NCBI GenBank assembly: GCA_028872685.1
Contig: JAPKEI010000052.1
Span: forward strand, 1-11,689
Source: Verrucomicrobiota bacterium
GTDB lineage: Bacteria > Verrucomicrobiota > Verrucomicrobiia > Limisphaerales > UBA1100
Length of the DNA: 11,689 nt
Direction: 5' to 3'
The translations under genes and the position numbers were made by a program. The notes beneath the pieces are model-generated. The model searched no databases. It had not been told where the DNA came from and saw only the letters and a list, made by a program, of their open reading frames with translations. Positions 1 through 8,743 of this stretch are shown here, one piece after another (positions within the stretch are counted from its first letter, which is position 1; every line of letters begins with the position of its first letter).

Positions 1-88
1 TGGAATTCTCCGTCTGCATGATTTGTAGTCTTACCTGCGCCGAAGCCGTAATAGCGCAGGCGGTAAGTGCGATGAAGATGTGTTTCAT
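1..88 (-). CDS. N-terminus of a divergent exported protein or lipoprotein (partial)
   Basis: On the minus strand an ATG at 88-86 opens a frame that runs without a stop off the left edge, giving 29 residues. It begins MKHIFIALTACAITASAQ: a lysine, a hydrophobic stretch and an A-S-A site before Gln, which looks like a Sec signal peptide cut after about residue 17. The stretch L-T-A-C at residues 8-11 also fits a lipobox, so a lipoprotein with Cys11 as the anchor is possible, although the signal would be short. The mature part is too short to identify. No Shine-Dalgarno site is visible; an in-frame GTG at 106 is an alternative start but would add a poor leader. The gene diverges from the MoxR cluster and shares its 219-base upstream region. 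Confidence 0.6.
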   Translation of the reverse strand, partial: MKHIFIALTACAITASAQVRLQIMQTENS

Positions 89-307
89 TGCGGTGAGGTT
101 ACACACAATACGTGCCCGCGCAAATTGGGAAATTCGAGAATGACAGATATTGCTTGAATAAAAAGGCCCGCGATGTATTCGAATCGCGCGCAGTGGGGAC
201 GTTTTTGGTTTGCTTTACGTAACTGACTTCGTACCGTCCTGCCAGCAAAACGATTCGCGGCGGGTAAGGTACTGAACCCAGGTCGCGTAATCACAGCGAA
301 TACATTT
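89..307. other. Divergent intergenic region upstream of the MoxR operon
   Basis: This 219-base stretch separates the divergent exported-protein gene from the MoxR gene and must hold the promoters of both unless transcription enters from outside. I find no convincing coding frame: the minus-strand frames crossing it have no coding character and one runs antisense through MoxR. The left half (about 120-165) is AT-rich and would suit a promoter, but no good -35/-10 pair stands out; TTGCTT at 150-155 with TGTATT at 174-179 is the nearest and is weak. No Shine-Dalgarno sequence precedes the MoxR ATG. Confidence 0.45.
169..188. repeat. Small inverted repeat, possible operator
   Basis: The arms CGCGAT (169-174) and ATCGCG (183-188) are perfect reverse complements around an 8-base loop, and a perfect 8-base palindrome ATTCGAAT (177-184) is nested in it. 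It lies between the two divergent starts, where an operator is plausible. It has no T tract and is too short for a convincing terminator. It could be chance in GC-rich DNA. Confidence 0.22.
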
Positions 308-1348
308 ATGACGACCACATCTGATTCTGAAAAACAAACGCAACTGGAGGGGCAAGACCTTCAAGCCGTAGAGCAACTTACCGGGGCGCGGGCCAAGATT
401 CGCGCGGAACTCTCCAAGGTCATCATCGGCCAGGACAACGTGGTTGACCAGGTGCTGATCAGCATATTCACCCGCAGCCATTCTTTGTTGGTGGGTGTGC
501 CGGGTTTGGCGAAGACGCTGCTGGTGTCGTCGCTGGCGGAGACGCTCGATCTCGAGTTCAAGCGCATTCAGTTTACGCCTGACTTGATGCCGAGCGATAT
601 CACCGGCACGGAGGTGATCCATCAGGACAAGGCGACCAACGAGCGACAGTTTAAATTTCTGAAGGGCCCCATCTTCGCGAATATTGTGTTGGCCGACGAA
701 ATCAACCGTACGCCGCCCAAGACGCAAGCGGCGATGTTGGAGGCGATGCAGGAGCGAAAAATCTCTACGGGCGGCACGGACCACAATTTGCCCAATCCGT
801 TTTTCGTTTTGGCTACGCAAAACCCCATCGAGCAGGAAGGCACTTACCCGCTGCCCGAGGCGCAATTGGACCGCTTTATTTTTATGATCAAAGTGGACTA
901 CCCCAATCCCGATGAGGAAATGGACATCATGAAAATGGTAACCGGCACCGTGCCCGAAAAGCCAAAGCCGGTTTTGGGCGCGGAACAAATCATCGAACTG
1001 CAGGATGTGGTGCGCCGCATTCCGGTGGCGGATCACGTGTTTGAATACGCCCGCAAACTGGTGCGCGTCACGCGCGTGACCACGGACGAGGCTCTGCCAC
1101 TGTGTAAAAAATGGCTCAGCTGGGGTGCCGGCCCGCGTGGTGGGCTGAACCTCATTATGGCTGCTAAGGCGCATGCGGTTTTGAACGGGCAGGTTTATGT
1201 GAGCTGTCACGACGTGGCCACGATGGCGGGGCCGGTTTTACGGCATCGCATCATTCCCAACTTCTCCGCCACCAGCGAAGGGCTCACGCCTGATGACATC
1301 ATTGAGCGCATTCTTGAAGAAGTGCCGCTGGACGAGAAGCTCAGCTAA
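308..1348 (+). CDS. MoxR family AAA+ ATPase
   Basis: This is a 346-residue cytoplasmic AAA+ ATPase of the MoxR family, close to the usual length. It shows the Walker A motif GVPGLAKT (63-70), Walker B with LADEINR (128-134), the sensor 1 region ATQNPIEQEGTYPLPEAQLDRF-type block (about 169-190) that is diagnostic of MoxR proteins, and a WGAGPRGG sensor 2 segment (272-279) in the C-terminal lid. All ATPase residues appear intact. MoxR proteins act as chaperone-like motors that work with VWA-domain proteins, for example in metal insertion or assembly of envelope and enzyme complexes. The ATG at 308 is the only sensible start, since the frame is closed by TGA at 224-226 with no other ATG between; it lacks a Shine-Dalgarno site. 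It leads the operon, 20 bases before the DUF58 gene, its usual neighbour. Confidence 0.97.
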   Translation: MTTTSDSEKQTQLEGQDLQAVEQLTGARAKIRAELSKVIIGQDNVVDQVLISIFTRSHSLLVGVPGLAKTLLVSSLAETLDLEFKRIQFTPDLMPSDITGTEVIHQDKATNERQFKFLKGPIFANIVLADEINRTPPKTQAAMLEAMQERKISTGGTDHNLPNPFFVLATQNPIEQEGTYPLPEAQLDRFIFMIKVDYPNPDEEMDIMKMVTGTVPEKPKPVLGAEQIIELQDVVRRIPVADHVFEYARKLVRVTRVTTDEALPLCKKWLSWGAGPRGGLNLIMAAKAHAVLNGQVYVSCHDVATMAGPVLRHRIIPNFSATSEGLTPDDIIERILEEVPLDEKLS

Positions 1349-1368
1349 ACGCGCCGCCGGGTTACACT

Positions 1369-2283
1369 ATGGATGTGGAACACGCAGCGGATTTGCTGGA
1401 CCCCGAGGCCATTGCCCGGGCGGATGCCCTAGGCTTGCATGCACGTTATGTGGTGGAGGGCTATATGGCGGGCGAACACAAATCGCCTTATCGCGGCTTC
1501 GCGATTGAGTTTGCGCAGCACCGCGAATATTCGCCGGGTGATGATGTGCGGCATATCGATTGGAAGGTCAACGCCCGTACTGACCGCCTCTTCATCAAGC
1601 AATACGAACAGGAAACCAATTACGTGGCCAACATCTTGCTCGATGGCAGCGAGAGCATGACCTACGGCTCGGGTCAGCACACCAAACTGCAATATGGCAA
1701 AATGATCGCGGCGGTGCTTTCGTATCTCATCCTGCACCAACGCGATGCGGTGGCACTTGGGGTTTTTGATGAGGGGATGAAAGACTATGCCCCGCGCAGC
1801 AACAACCGCGCCACGCTGCACACGTTGATGGCGCGGCTCGCGGCGTTCGAGGGTGACCAAGCCACGGACATTGCTCGTAACCTCCACGACATGGCACTGC
1901 AAACGCGGCGCAAGGGAATTTTTGTTCTAATCAGCGATTTTTTTGACGACGAGGAAGCAGTGATGGAAGGTATCCAGCATCTTCGTTTTGGTGGGCACGA
2001 GGTGATCGTGTTTCACACGCTGGATCCCTTTGAGCTAGAGTTTCCGTTTAATGGGTTGGTGGAATTTGATGGTCTGGAAAAAATTCCAAAAATCCTCACG
2101 CGCCCTGCAGAGATTCGCCGCACGTACCAGCGTGAGATTGAATCCTTCCAGCGTCGAATTCGCGAAGGCTGCGAAAAGAATGGCGTGCATTACGTCCGCG
2201 TGGACACCAGCAAACCGCTGGCCAGCGTGCTGAGCGATTACCTCGGCTTCCGGCTTCGTACCGCGAAGGGCAAGCAGCACTAA
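1369..2283 (+). CDS. DUF58 domain protein with VWA-like fold
   Basis: This 304-residue protein is a DUF58 family member, the standard partner encoded beside MoxR ATPases. The family signature is clear: a GEHKSPYRGFAIEFAQHREY segment (35-54) followed by SPGDDVRHIDWK (55-66), and then a VWA-like domain. The metal-site motif DGSES (92-96) matches DxSxS, and FVLISDFFDD (185-194) forms the later acidic strand. No signal peptide or membrane segment is seen, unlike some DUF58 proteins, so it should be cytoplasmic and may link MoxR to the membrane VWA proteins encoded next. It starts 20 bases after the MoxR stop, without a good Shine-Dalgarno site, and ends 7 bases before the next gene. The exact substrate is unknown for the family. 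Confidence 0.96.
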   Translation: MDVEHAADLLDPEAIARADALGLHARYVVEGYMAGEHKSPYRGFAIEFAQHREYSPGDDVRHIDWKVNARTDRLFIKQYEQETNYVANILLDGSESMTYGSGQHTKLQYGKMIAAVLSYLILHQRDAVALGVFDEGMKDYAPRSNNRATLHTLMARLAAFEGDQATDIARNLHDMALQTRRKGIFVLISDFFDDEEAVMEGIQHLRFGGHEVIVFHTLDPFELEFPFNGLVEFDGLEKIPKILTRPAEIRRTYQREIESFQRRIREGCEKNGVHYVRVDTSKPLASVLSDYLGFRLRTAKGKQH

Positions 2284-2290
2284 CGCGCCG

Positions 2291-4489
2291 ATGTCCTTCC
2301 TTAATTCCATAATGCTGTTTGGAACTGCCGCGGTGGCGGTGCCGATCATCATTCATTTGCTCAACCGCCGGAAATTCAAAAAGGTCACATGGGCCGCGAT
2401 GAAATTCATCAAGCTCAGCGTGGAACAAAATCAGCGCCGGATGCAGCTGGAGGATTTGCTTTTGCTGTTGCTGCGCTGCGCGTTGCTGGCGCTGCTCGCC
2501 TTCGCGTTGGCACGGCCGGCATTGAAGACTTCCGGCACGGACGTGCTCGGGCAGGCGAAAGTGACAGCTGTGGTGGTTCTGGATAATTCGTACAGTATGG
2601 ATTTGCGTGGGTTGGACAAAAAATCCGCGTTCCAAAAAGCACGCGCCGCAGCCAAGGAAGCTATCAATGCTATGCCTTCGGGCTCGTATGCCTCGGTGCT
2701 GTTGGCCTCGGATTTAGTGCAGGAAAAGGACAGTATCATCAGCCCGACACGGGCATTGAGCCAGGCTCACGAGGTGATTGATCGCGCGAAGGTGAGCCAT
2801 CACGCCACCGATTTGTATCCGGCAGTGGATCGGGCGGTGGAAATCCTCAAGGGTCGCGCGGCGTTGCGTAAGGAAATATACATTATCACCGATGGACAAG
2901 CGAGTGGCTGGCAGCAGCAAGGGGAAATCCGTAAGCTCATCGACGAAAACCGCGACGACATTCGCGTGTACATTCTGCGCGTGGGTGAAGCGAAGCCGCC
3001 GGCGAATTACGCCATCACCGGGCTGGACGTTGCTTCCGGTCTTACGCCGGTGAACCATCCGCTACGGTTTGATGTGACGGTGGCCAATCATGCGGAGCAA
3101 GCGGCCACAAATATGATCGTGGGGTTGTATCTCGATGACGGGAAAAGCCCGGTCGATAAAGTGATGATACCCAGCGTGAAAGCCGGCGCGACGCGCACGG
3201 TGCCGTTGTACGCGCGCTTTGCTAAAGTGGGCTATCATTCCGTGCGCGCTTCGTTTGATCAACCGGAACGCTTTGACAGTCTTGAGGCGGACAACCAAAA
3301 TTTACTGGTGGTGAACGCCGTGCGCGAGGTGCGGGTGTTACTGGTGGATGGCGACACTGAAGCGCGCGATCCGCGCGAACATGAAAGCTATTTTCTCAAG
3401 CTCGCGCTCGCGCCCGTCGCCGATCATTATGTGAAGGTGGATACCACCACGCCGGCCGGCTTTGCCCGCAACGTGCTGAAATCCTACGCCGCTGTGGCGC
3501 TGGCGAATGTGGAGCGACTTACCCCAAGCCAGATTTCTGCGCTGAAGACTTTTCTGCGTGAAGGCGGGGGGGTGCTGGTGTATCCGGGCGACCGCGTGGA
3601 CGTTGATTTTTATAATAAAGAATTATTTGAGAAACACGGACTGTTGCCCTCGCCGTGGGGCGTAGCGGTGGGAGACGCCACGCAGGACGAGATCTATACA
3701 CTGTTTCAATCCAGCGGCTACGAGCATCCCATCACCGCGCCGTGGAACAATCGGGATTTCGGCCAACTCGATGACGTGCGCACCTTCCGCCATTTGAAAC
3801 TGGAAAAGCAACCGTCCATCTCCGTTGTGAAAGAAGCCGGCCCCGTAAAAGTTGTGCTGCGCTATGCCGCCACGCGTGATGCGGAGGATACGCTGGGTGC
3901 TCCCGCGATAATGGAGCGCGATTGGGGCAAGGGCCGGGTGTTTCAATTCAGCTCCACCGCCGACACCGCGTGGAGCGATTTTGCCGTGTTCGCGCCCTCG
4001 GTGGTGCCGGTGTTGTACCGCATTCTCGGTAATGTTCAGGCGCAGGGCGACACGGGGTTGAACCTGCGCGTGGGTGATTCGTTCCTGCATCCACTGGCCG
4101 TGGATCAGCCCAATCAACAGGGCAGGGTGATTGTGCCCGGCTTGGCGCAAACGAACCGGATTTCCGCAGAGGTGCTGCGCGATCGGCCGGTGTTGCAATT
4201 CAAGGACACCCATCGCATGGGGCTTTATGAATTTCAACTGGACGGCGAAGAAGGCACCACGCTGTTTGCCGTGCAGCCGGATCAACGGGAGTCCGACCTG
4301 CACAAAGTGAACGACAGCGAGCTGCCAAGTGCCGCCACGATCATTAATTGGGAAGCCAATACAGATCTCAAGGAGCAGGTGAAGAAAGCCCGCGTGGGGG
4401 CCGAGTATTGGCTGATGATTTTGCTGGTGGTACTCGCGATGGTGGCTCTGGAAACTTACCTCGCACAGAAATTCAGTCAGTCCAAATGA
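2291..4489 (+). CDS. BatA-type membrane protein with VWA domain
   Basis: This 732-residue inner-membrane protein begins with a BatA (aerotolerance regulator N-terminal) region: a hydrophobic helix (about 4-23), the basic loop HLLNRRKFKKV (22-32), then a second helix (about 56-75) ending in ARPAL. A VWA domain follows with the MIDAS motif DNSYS (98-102) and IITDG (198-202). Residues about 240-345 look like a CARDB/Ig-like beta domain, and about 346-560 like a class I amidotransferase fold (VRVLLVDGD at 346-354; FLREGGGVLVYPG at 421-433). Its only cysteine is in helix 2, so that fold cannot carry a nucleophilic Cys. A C-terminal helix (about 707-724) anchors it again. The topology puts the large middle part in the periplasm. 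It is 7 bases from both neighbours, so translation is probably coupled. The role in envelope assembly or stress is inferred from BatA relatives. Confidence 0.93.
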   Translation: MSFLNSIMLFGTAAVAVPIIIHLLNRRKFKKVTWAAMKFIKLSVEQNQRRMQLEDLLLLLLRCALLALLAFALARPALKTSGTDVLGQAKVTAVVVLDNSYSMDLRGLDKKSAFQKARAAAKEAINAMPSGSYASVLLASDLVQEKDSIISPTRALSQAHEVIDRAKVSHHATDLYPAVDRAVEILKGRAALRKEIYIITDGQASGWQQQGEIRKLIDENRDDIRVYILRVGEAKPPANYAITGLDVASGLTPVNHPLRFDVTVANHAEQAATNMIVGLYLDDGKSPVDKVMIPSVKAGATRTVPLYARFAKVGYHSVRASFDQPERFDSLEADNQNLLVVNAVREVRVLLVDGDTEARDPREHESYFLKLALAPVADHYVKVDTTTPAGFARNVLKSYAAVALANVERLTPSQISALKTFLREGGGVLVYPGDRVDVDFYNKELFEKHGLLPSPWGVAVGDATQDEIYTLFQSSGYEHPITAPWNNRDFGQLDDVRTFRHLKLEKQPSISVVKEAGPVKVVLRYAATRDAEDTLGAPAIMERDWGKGRVFQFSSTADTAWSDFAVFAPSVVPVLYRILGNVQAQGDTGLNLRVGDSFLHPLAVDQPNQQGRVIVPGLAQTNRISAEVLRDRPVLQFKDTHRMGLYEFQLDGEEGTTLFAVQPDQRESDLHKVNDSELPSAATIINWEANTDLKEQVKKARVGAEYWLMILLVVLAMVALETYLAQKFSQSK

Positions 4490-4496
4490 ACCACTA

Positions 4497-6950
4497 ATGC
4501 ACGATTGGATTCTCAAACTCACTGGCGCCACCGTGGAACCCGGCAGCACCGTAGTGCGGATGACGCCGCAAGTGCACGAGGGAGTGGAGTGGGGTTGGAT
4601 GATTTTGCTGGCGGCAGCGTTTGTGGCAGTGATTTGGGGATCGTATCGCTGGCTGCCCTCTGAGCTGAGCCGTGCGCGCCGGATGATGCTCATCGGCTTG
4701 CGCGCGCTGTTTATCGCGCTGTTGCTCGGGCTTTTGCTACGTCCAGTTTTAGTGCTGACGATATCGCGTGAAATTCAGCGGACTCTTCTTGTGTTGGTGG
4801 ATTCCAGCCAAAGTATGACCCTCGCCGATCCGCGCATTGCGTCCGAAGACATTCAGCGCGCGGCCATCGCCAAGGGATTGATCGATCCGGCGAAGGGCTT
4901 GACGCAGCCGCTGGACGAAGGGAAGACCGCCGAGCTGCGCGGGATGGCGCGGACTAATGTTCTGCGCGCGGTGCTGCGTAACGAGCGGCTCAATTTGCTG
5001 CCCGCGCTTTCTGAAAAATTCGAGGTGGTACCATTTACCTTCGGGCTGAGTGGCCAAGTGCGCGAGCTGCCTCGCGCCCGTCAAATTGAAACGGGAGAAG
5101 TTAATCCAGATAACGCGCCTAAACTTACCCTGACAGATTTCCCGTGGGTGGAAACGCTTGGCGCGCCGCACGCGGGCACCGCGCTGGGTGATTCCCTGCG
5201 TGAATCGCTCAATCGCAAGCGTGGTCAAGACCTTGCGGGCGTGTTGGTGCTCACTGATGGCGCGCATAACTCTGGCGATTCCCCGCGCGTGGTCGCGCAA
5301 TCCCTGCGCGATGCGGCCGTGCCGGTTTATTTTTATGGCGTCGGAATCACTTCGCCGCGGGATATTATTATCGCCGGAATGGACGCGCCGCCCACGGCGT
5401 TTCTCGACGACGAATTGCTCGTGCACGTGCGCGTACGCTCACAGGGGCTTGAAGGCAAAAATGCGCAGTTAATTCTCACGCTGAATGGCGAAACCGTGGC
5501 GGAAGAAACCATCCCCTTCGGCAAGGACGGCGAACGGCGTTGGCCCTTGCGCTTTAAAACCGACGTGGTTGGCGAGTTCGATTTGCGGGCTCATATCATC
5601 GCGCGCGAGGATGAAACCGATGCTGGGAACAACGAAGCCTCCCGCCGCCTGCGCGTGGTGGACGAAAAAATCCGAGTGCTCTTCGTGGAACAAGCACCAC
5701 GCTGGGATTATCGCTACCTCCAGGCCGTGCTAATGCGCGACCGCCGTGTGGAGGTCAAAACGCTTTTGATCGAAGGCGACCCTTCTATCGCCCAGGAAGA
5801 AAACTCGCCGTACCTTGAAAAATTTCCTGAAACCAAAAAGGATCTTTTCGAATATGACGTGGTGGTGTTCGGGGATGTAGATCCCAGCCGCATCTCCATT
5901 TCGCAAATGGAAAATCTCAACGAATTTGTCAGCCGCTTTGGTGGGGCGTTTGTGATGATCGCCGGGCGTCGCTACAGTCCGTCATCCTATGCCGACACGC
6001 CGGTGGCGGATTTGTTGCCTGTGGAGTTCGAGCCCGCCACAGTGGGCGGCGCGGAGCCAGAATTTGATCAACCCATCCAAGTACAACTCACCGCCCGCGG
6101 GAAAGGCGATCCGATGCTCAACCTCGCCGGCGAAGGTGAAAGCAGCGACGCGATGTGGGCCGCGATGCCGCCGATTTATTGGGTGGCGCCGGTGACTGCC
6201 AAGCCGGGCGCGACGGTGTTGATGGTGGATCCCGCTCGTGACACGCCTCAGGGCAAGCTCCCCGTGATAGCCCAGCACAAATATGGTTTGGGGCAGGTTT
6301 TGTATGTAGGCACCGACAACACATGGCGTTGGCGGCGCAATGTGGGGGATCGATATTACACGCGGTTTTGGGGCCAAGTGAATCAGCGAATGGCTCAGCA
6401 ACGTTTCATCGGTGCGGACAAGCGCGTGCAGATATCTTTGGACAACCAAAACTACAACGTGGGCGATCGTGTACGGGTGTACGCCCGGCTGTATCAGGAA
6501 GGCTACGAACCATCGCTGGAAGAGGTTTTGCGTGGCGTAGTCACCACGACCGGTGATGGCGACCGGCAATCGGAGGTGCCGCTCAAGGCGGTGGACGGTC
6601 AGCTGGGATTGTTTTTTGGCGAATTCGTTGCGCCCTCGGCGGGGCAGTATCAGTTTCACTTGCAAGAGACTCCGGATCAAAAACGCGATTTTACTGTGGC
6701 GGAGAACAATCTCGAAATGGCCGAGACCGCGATGAACGTTAAGCTAATGCAAGACGTCGCCACGCTCACGCGCGGGCAATTTTTCCGCGAGGAAGATTTG
6801 CATAAACTGGTCGAAACCATTGCCAGCAATCCAGCTACTGTGGAGAGCCGCCTTGAATTGGAATTATGGGCCACGCCACTTTATTTTCTGCTTATTCTGT
6901 TCGTCGTTACCGTCGAATGGGTGTTGCGTAAATGGTCTTACCTGAAATGA
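4497..6950 (+). CDS. Large VWA / amidotransferase-like membrane protein
   Basis: This 817-residue protein shares the layout of the preceding BatA-type protein: two N-terminal helices (about 34-50 and 65-88) joined by a basic loop, a periplasmic region, and a C-terminal helix (about 791-809) ending in a basic tail. The VWA domain has the MIDAS motif DSSQS (102-106), a GT pair at 227-228 and VLTDG (251-255), with a long insert (about 110-220) after the first motif. An Ig/CARDB-like domain spans about 290-388. A glutamine-amidotransferase-like fold follows from about 392 (IRVLFVEQAPRWDYRYLQ; VVVFGDVDP at 455-463; FGGAFVMIAG at 481-490). I find no cysteine in the whole protein, so that fold is non-catalytic. 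Residues about 640-720 look like another beta domain. It starts 7 bases after the BatA stop and overlaps the next gene. It is probably a membrane partner of MoxR, possibly from duplication of the neighbour. Confidence 0.91.
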   Translation: MHDWILKLTGATVEPGSTVVRMTPQVHEGVEWGWMILLAAAFVAVIWGSYRWLPSELSRARRMMLIGLRALFIALLLGLLLRPVLVLTISREIQRTLLVLVDSSQSMTLADPRIASEDIQRAAIAKGLIDPAKGLTQPLDEGKTAELRGMARTNVLRAVLRNERLNLLPALSEKFEVVPFTFGLSGQVRELPRARQIETGEVNPDNAPKLTLTDFPWVETLGAPHAGTALGDSLRESLNRKRGQDLAGVLVLTDGAHNSGDSPRVVAQSLRDAAVPVYFYGVGITSPRDIIIAGMDAPPTAFLDDELLVHVRVRSQGLEGKNAQLILTLNGETVAEETIPFGKDGERRWPLRFKTDVVGEFDLRAHIIAREDETDAGNNEASRRLRVVDEKIRVLFVEQAPRWDYRYLQAVLMRDRRVEVKTLLIEGDPSIAQEENSPYLEKFPETKKDLFEYDVVVFGDVDPSRISISQMENLNEFVSRFGGAFVMIAGRRYSPSSYADTPVADLLPVEFEPATVGGAEPEFDQPIQVQLTARGKGDPMLNLAGEGESSDAMWAAMPPIYWVAPVTAKPGATVLMVDPARDTPQGKLPVIAQHKYGLGQVLYVGTDNTWRWRRNVGDRYYTRFWGQVNQRMAQQRFIGADKRVQISLDNQNYNVGDRVRVYARLYQEGYEPSLEEVLRGVVTTTGDGDRQSEVPLKAVDGQLGLFFGEFVAPSAGQYQFHLQETPDQKRDFTVAENNLEMAETAMNVKLMQDVATLTRGQFFREEDLHKLVETIASNPATVESRLELELWATPLYFLLILFVVTVEWVLRKWSYLK

Positions 6951-8638
6951 GTGCCACAAAATCCAGCACATTGTTGACTGCCAAACTCGCTGGCGTCCGT
7001 GGTAAACGCCTCGGGTTGGCACTGGGTACGGGCGTGGCGTGGCTCGCAGTGGCGACCGTGACACTGCTGGGCATGGGGATGATGGTCGATTGGAAATGGG
7101 ATTTACCATATGGAGGGCGGCAGGCGTTGTTGGCGATGGATGCGCTGGTGCTCCTTCTCATTGCCGCACGGCACATCGCCCGTCCGCTAATCGGCCAAGC
7201 CGACGATGAAACCGTGGCTTTGCAAGTGGAGCAAGCGCGCCCGGAGTTCCGCAGTCGTCTCATCGCATCCACACAACTCTCAGGCGGTCAAATCCCGGCG
7301 GGCACTTCAAGGGGTTTCGTGGCGGCTTTGCTGAATGAAACCGAGACGATGGCGCGCTCAGTGAATTTCAAAGCCATTGTGCCGGGCGATGCCTGCGCGG
7401 TGGCGACGGTGTTGGCGCTGCTGCTCGGCGGCTTGGGCGGCTTGGCATTTGACCGATTTCAGCCGGATACCGGCGTGCTGTTGCGGCGCGTGTTCCTTTC
7501 CAACGAAGAGGTGCCCCGCTTTACCCAAATTGAATCAGTTAGCGTGAATCCCGATGCCACCCTTGCTCGCGGGGATGATGTGGAAATTGTCGTCACATTG
7601 AAATCCATCAGTCGGGTGAATCCGGACACGGCTATCATTAACATTAAATACGATAATGCCGACCGCGCAGTGCCGTACACTGTGGAGCGGGATGCGGCGT
7701 CGCTTCCGAGCGAGTACCGTCTGAAGCTGGAAAATGTGCGCGAGTCATTTGAGGTCGATGTGCGCGTCAATGACGCTCGCGCAGAGGAGAGCGTAACTGT
7801 CGTGCCGCGGCCTGCGGTGCGGGCAATTAAGTTTCGCCAAGACTATCCTTCGTATACCGGGCTTCCATCGCAGGATCGGCGGCGCGGCGATCTCGTGCTG
7901 CTCGTGGGCGGTAAACTATTGATTAAAGTGGACGCCAACAAACCGGTGGTCGGCGGTCGCGTGACAGTGTTTCACGCAAGCGGCAAGACTACGGAATATT
8001 CTTTGGAGAAAACTGGGAAGGATGAACTCAGGCGGTCGGTGCCGATGCGCGAACTGGGCATCACTGGGTTCAGCGTTAAGTTGCTGGACGAGAATGGCTT
8101 CGATTCGCGCGATGAGGCGGTGTATCGCGTTACGATGATGCCGGATAAACCACCGGTGGTGCGAGTGCTGCGTCCGGTGCGCAAGGAGGAAAAGGTGACT
8201 CAACGCGCGCTTTTGCCAATTACGATTTCTGTGAAGGACGATTATGGCGTGGATACGCTCACACTCAAATACACCGACAACATTGGTCGCGAGCAAAGTA
8301 TTCCGCTAAAGCCGGAGAAAAAACTGGGGCGCCAGGCGCAGGTATTTCATGAGTGGCGGATCATTGACCTCAAAACGCAAACGGGCGCGCGGATGGAATA
8401 TTGGATCGAAGCGACCGACTCGTGCGCCCCAAGGGCGGGTGTGGGGCAAAGCCGTAAGCTGCTGGCCGCGGTGGTGACGGATGATGAAAAACGACAGGAC
8501 CTTCAAAACCGAGCCACCGATTCGATTACAGGAGTGAATGAAACGGCGGAAGGTCAGGAAAAGCTTAATCGTGAGCTCGGCGAAATCATCCGTGCGCGAG
8601 CAGTTCCTAAGGAGTCGGGTCCGGTTGAAAACGAATAA
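6947..8638 (+). CDS. DUF4175-like membrane protein with periplasmic beta domains
   Basis: I chose the ATG at 6947 because it forms an ATGA overlap with the upstream stop, a classic coupled start; the ATG at 6932 would add only five residues. The 563-residue product has three likely membrane helices (about 24-46, 58-74 and 150-168), placing residues 80-148 in the cytoplasm and the rest in the periplasm. The periplasmic part holds Ig-like domains (about 195-290, 320-400 and 405-510) with the motif DYPSYTGLP (299-307), the KDDYGVDTL segment (430-438) and EYWIEATD (484-491). These resemble the N-terminal half of DUF4175-like proteins in similar MoxR clusters. The long helical half common in that family is missing: the protein stops soon after a short charged segment (about 513-563). 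The next gene may supply it. The family name is from memory of motifs, so treat it as likely rather than certain. Confidence 0.82.
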   Translation: MSATKSSTLLTAKLAGVRGKRLGLALGTGVAWLAVATVTLLGMGMMVDWKWDLPYGGRQALLAMDALVLLLIAARHIARPLIGQADDETVALQVEQARPEFRSRLIASTQLSGGQIPAGTSRGFVAALLNETETMARSVNFKAIVPGDACAVATVLALLLGGLGGLAFDRFQPDTGVLLRRVFLSNEEVPRFTQIESVSVNPDATLARGDDVEIVVTLKSISRVNPDTAIINIKYDNADRAVPYTVERDAASLPSEYRLKLENVRESFEVDVRVNDARAEESVTVVPRPAVRAIKFRQDYPSYTGLPSQDRRRGDLVLLVGGKLLIKVDANKPVVGGRVTVFHASGKTTEYSLEKTGKDELRRSVPMRELGITGFSVKLLDENGFDSRDEAVYRVTMMPDKPPVVRVLRPVRKEEKVTQRALLPITISVKDDYGVDTLTLKYTDNIGREQSIPLKPEKKLGRQAQVFHEWRIIDLKTQTGARMEYWIEATDSCAPRAGVGQSRKLLAAVVTDDEKRQDLQNRATDSITGVNETAEGQEKLNRELGEIIRARAVPKESGPVENE

Positions 8639-8666
8639 GTTTGGCCCGAGACCGGTCAGATGAACG

Positions 8667-8694
8667 TTGCTAAAAGCAGCAAAATAGACATAAT
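8667..8694 (+). promoter_or_regulatory. Candidate promoter in the 113-base gap before the last gene
   Basis: TTGCTA (8667-8672) and CATAAT (8689-8694) are spaced by 16 bases and match the bacterial -35 and -10 consensus at four and five of six positions. Transcription would start near 8701, about 50 bases before the ATG of the helical protein gene. The gap 8639-8751 is the only sizeable one in the cluster, so an extra promoter there is plausible. A 7-base inverted repeat (TTGCTAA at 8667-8673 and TTAGCAA at 8705-8711) overlaps it and could be an operator or chance. I see no strong terminator in the gap, so read-through from upstream is also likely. Confidence 0.28.
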
Positions 8695-8739
8695 CCGCAC
8701 AGCGTTAGCAAAAACTGAAACGAAAACGGACAACGCACT

Positions 8740-8743
8740 GGAG
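8740..8743 (+). promoter_or_regulatory. Ribosome binding site of the helical protein gene
   Basis: GGAG lies 8 bases before the ATG at 8752, a good Shine-Dalgarno match and spacing. It supports that start, as does the signal peptide directly after it. The five upstream genes lack such a site, which suggests that they rely on coupling or leader-independent initiation, while this gene initiates on its own. Confidence 0.55.

Noticed and set aside
1060..1085. Inverted GCGCGT/ACGCGC arms in the MoxR gene as a hairpin or terminator
   Set aside because: It lies inside a conserved coding region, has no T tract, and reflects Arg/Val/Thr codon choice.
215..1210. 331-codon open frame on the minus strand opposite MoxR
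   Set aside because: It lies fully antisense to a certain MoxR gene, its product is rich in His, Arg and Gln with no recognisable domain, and such frames arise from codon bias in GC-rich genes.
3565..3572. Run of seven G in the BatA-type gene as a possible phase-variation tract
   Set aside because: It encodes part of a conserved Gly-rich turn in the correct frame, and the run is short for slippage control.
3623..4693. 356-codon open frame on the minus strand across the junction of the two VWA genes
   Set aside because: It is antisense to two well-supported genes, and its product has the His/Arg-rich composition of a shadow frame and no motif.
5982..6680. 232-codon minus-strand open frame inside the second VWA gene
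   Set aside because: It has the same shadow-frame character and no start signal or domain.
8665..8685. Possible terminator after the DUF4175-like gene (TTGCT with AGCAA arms)
   Set aside because: The stem is only five base pairs, AT-rich, and is not followed by a T run.
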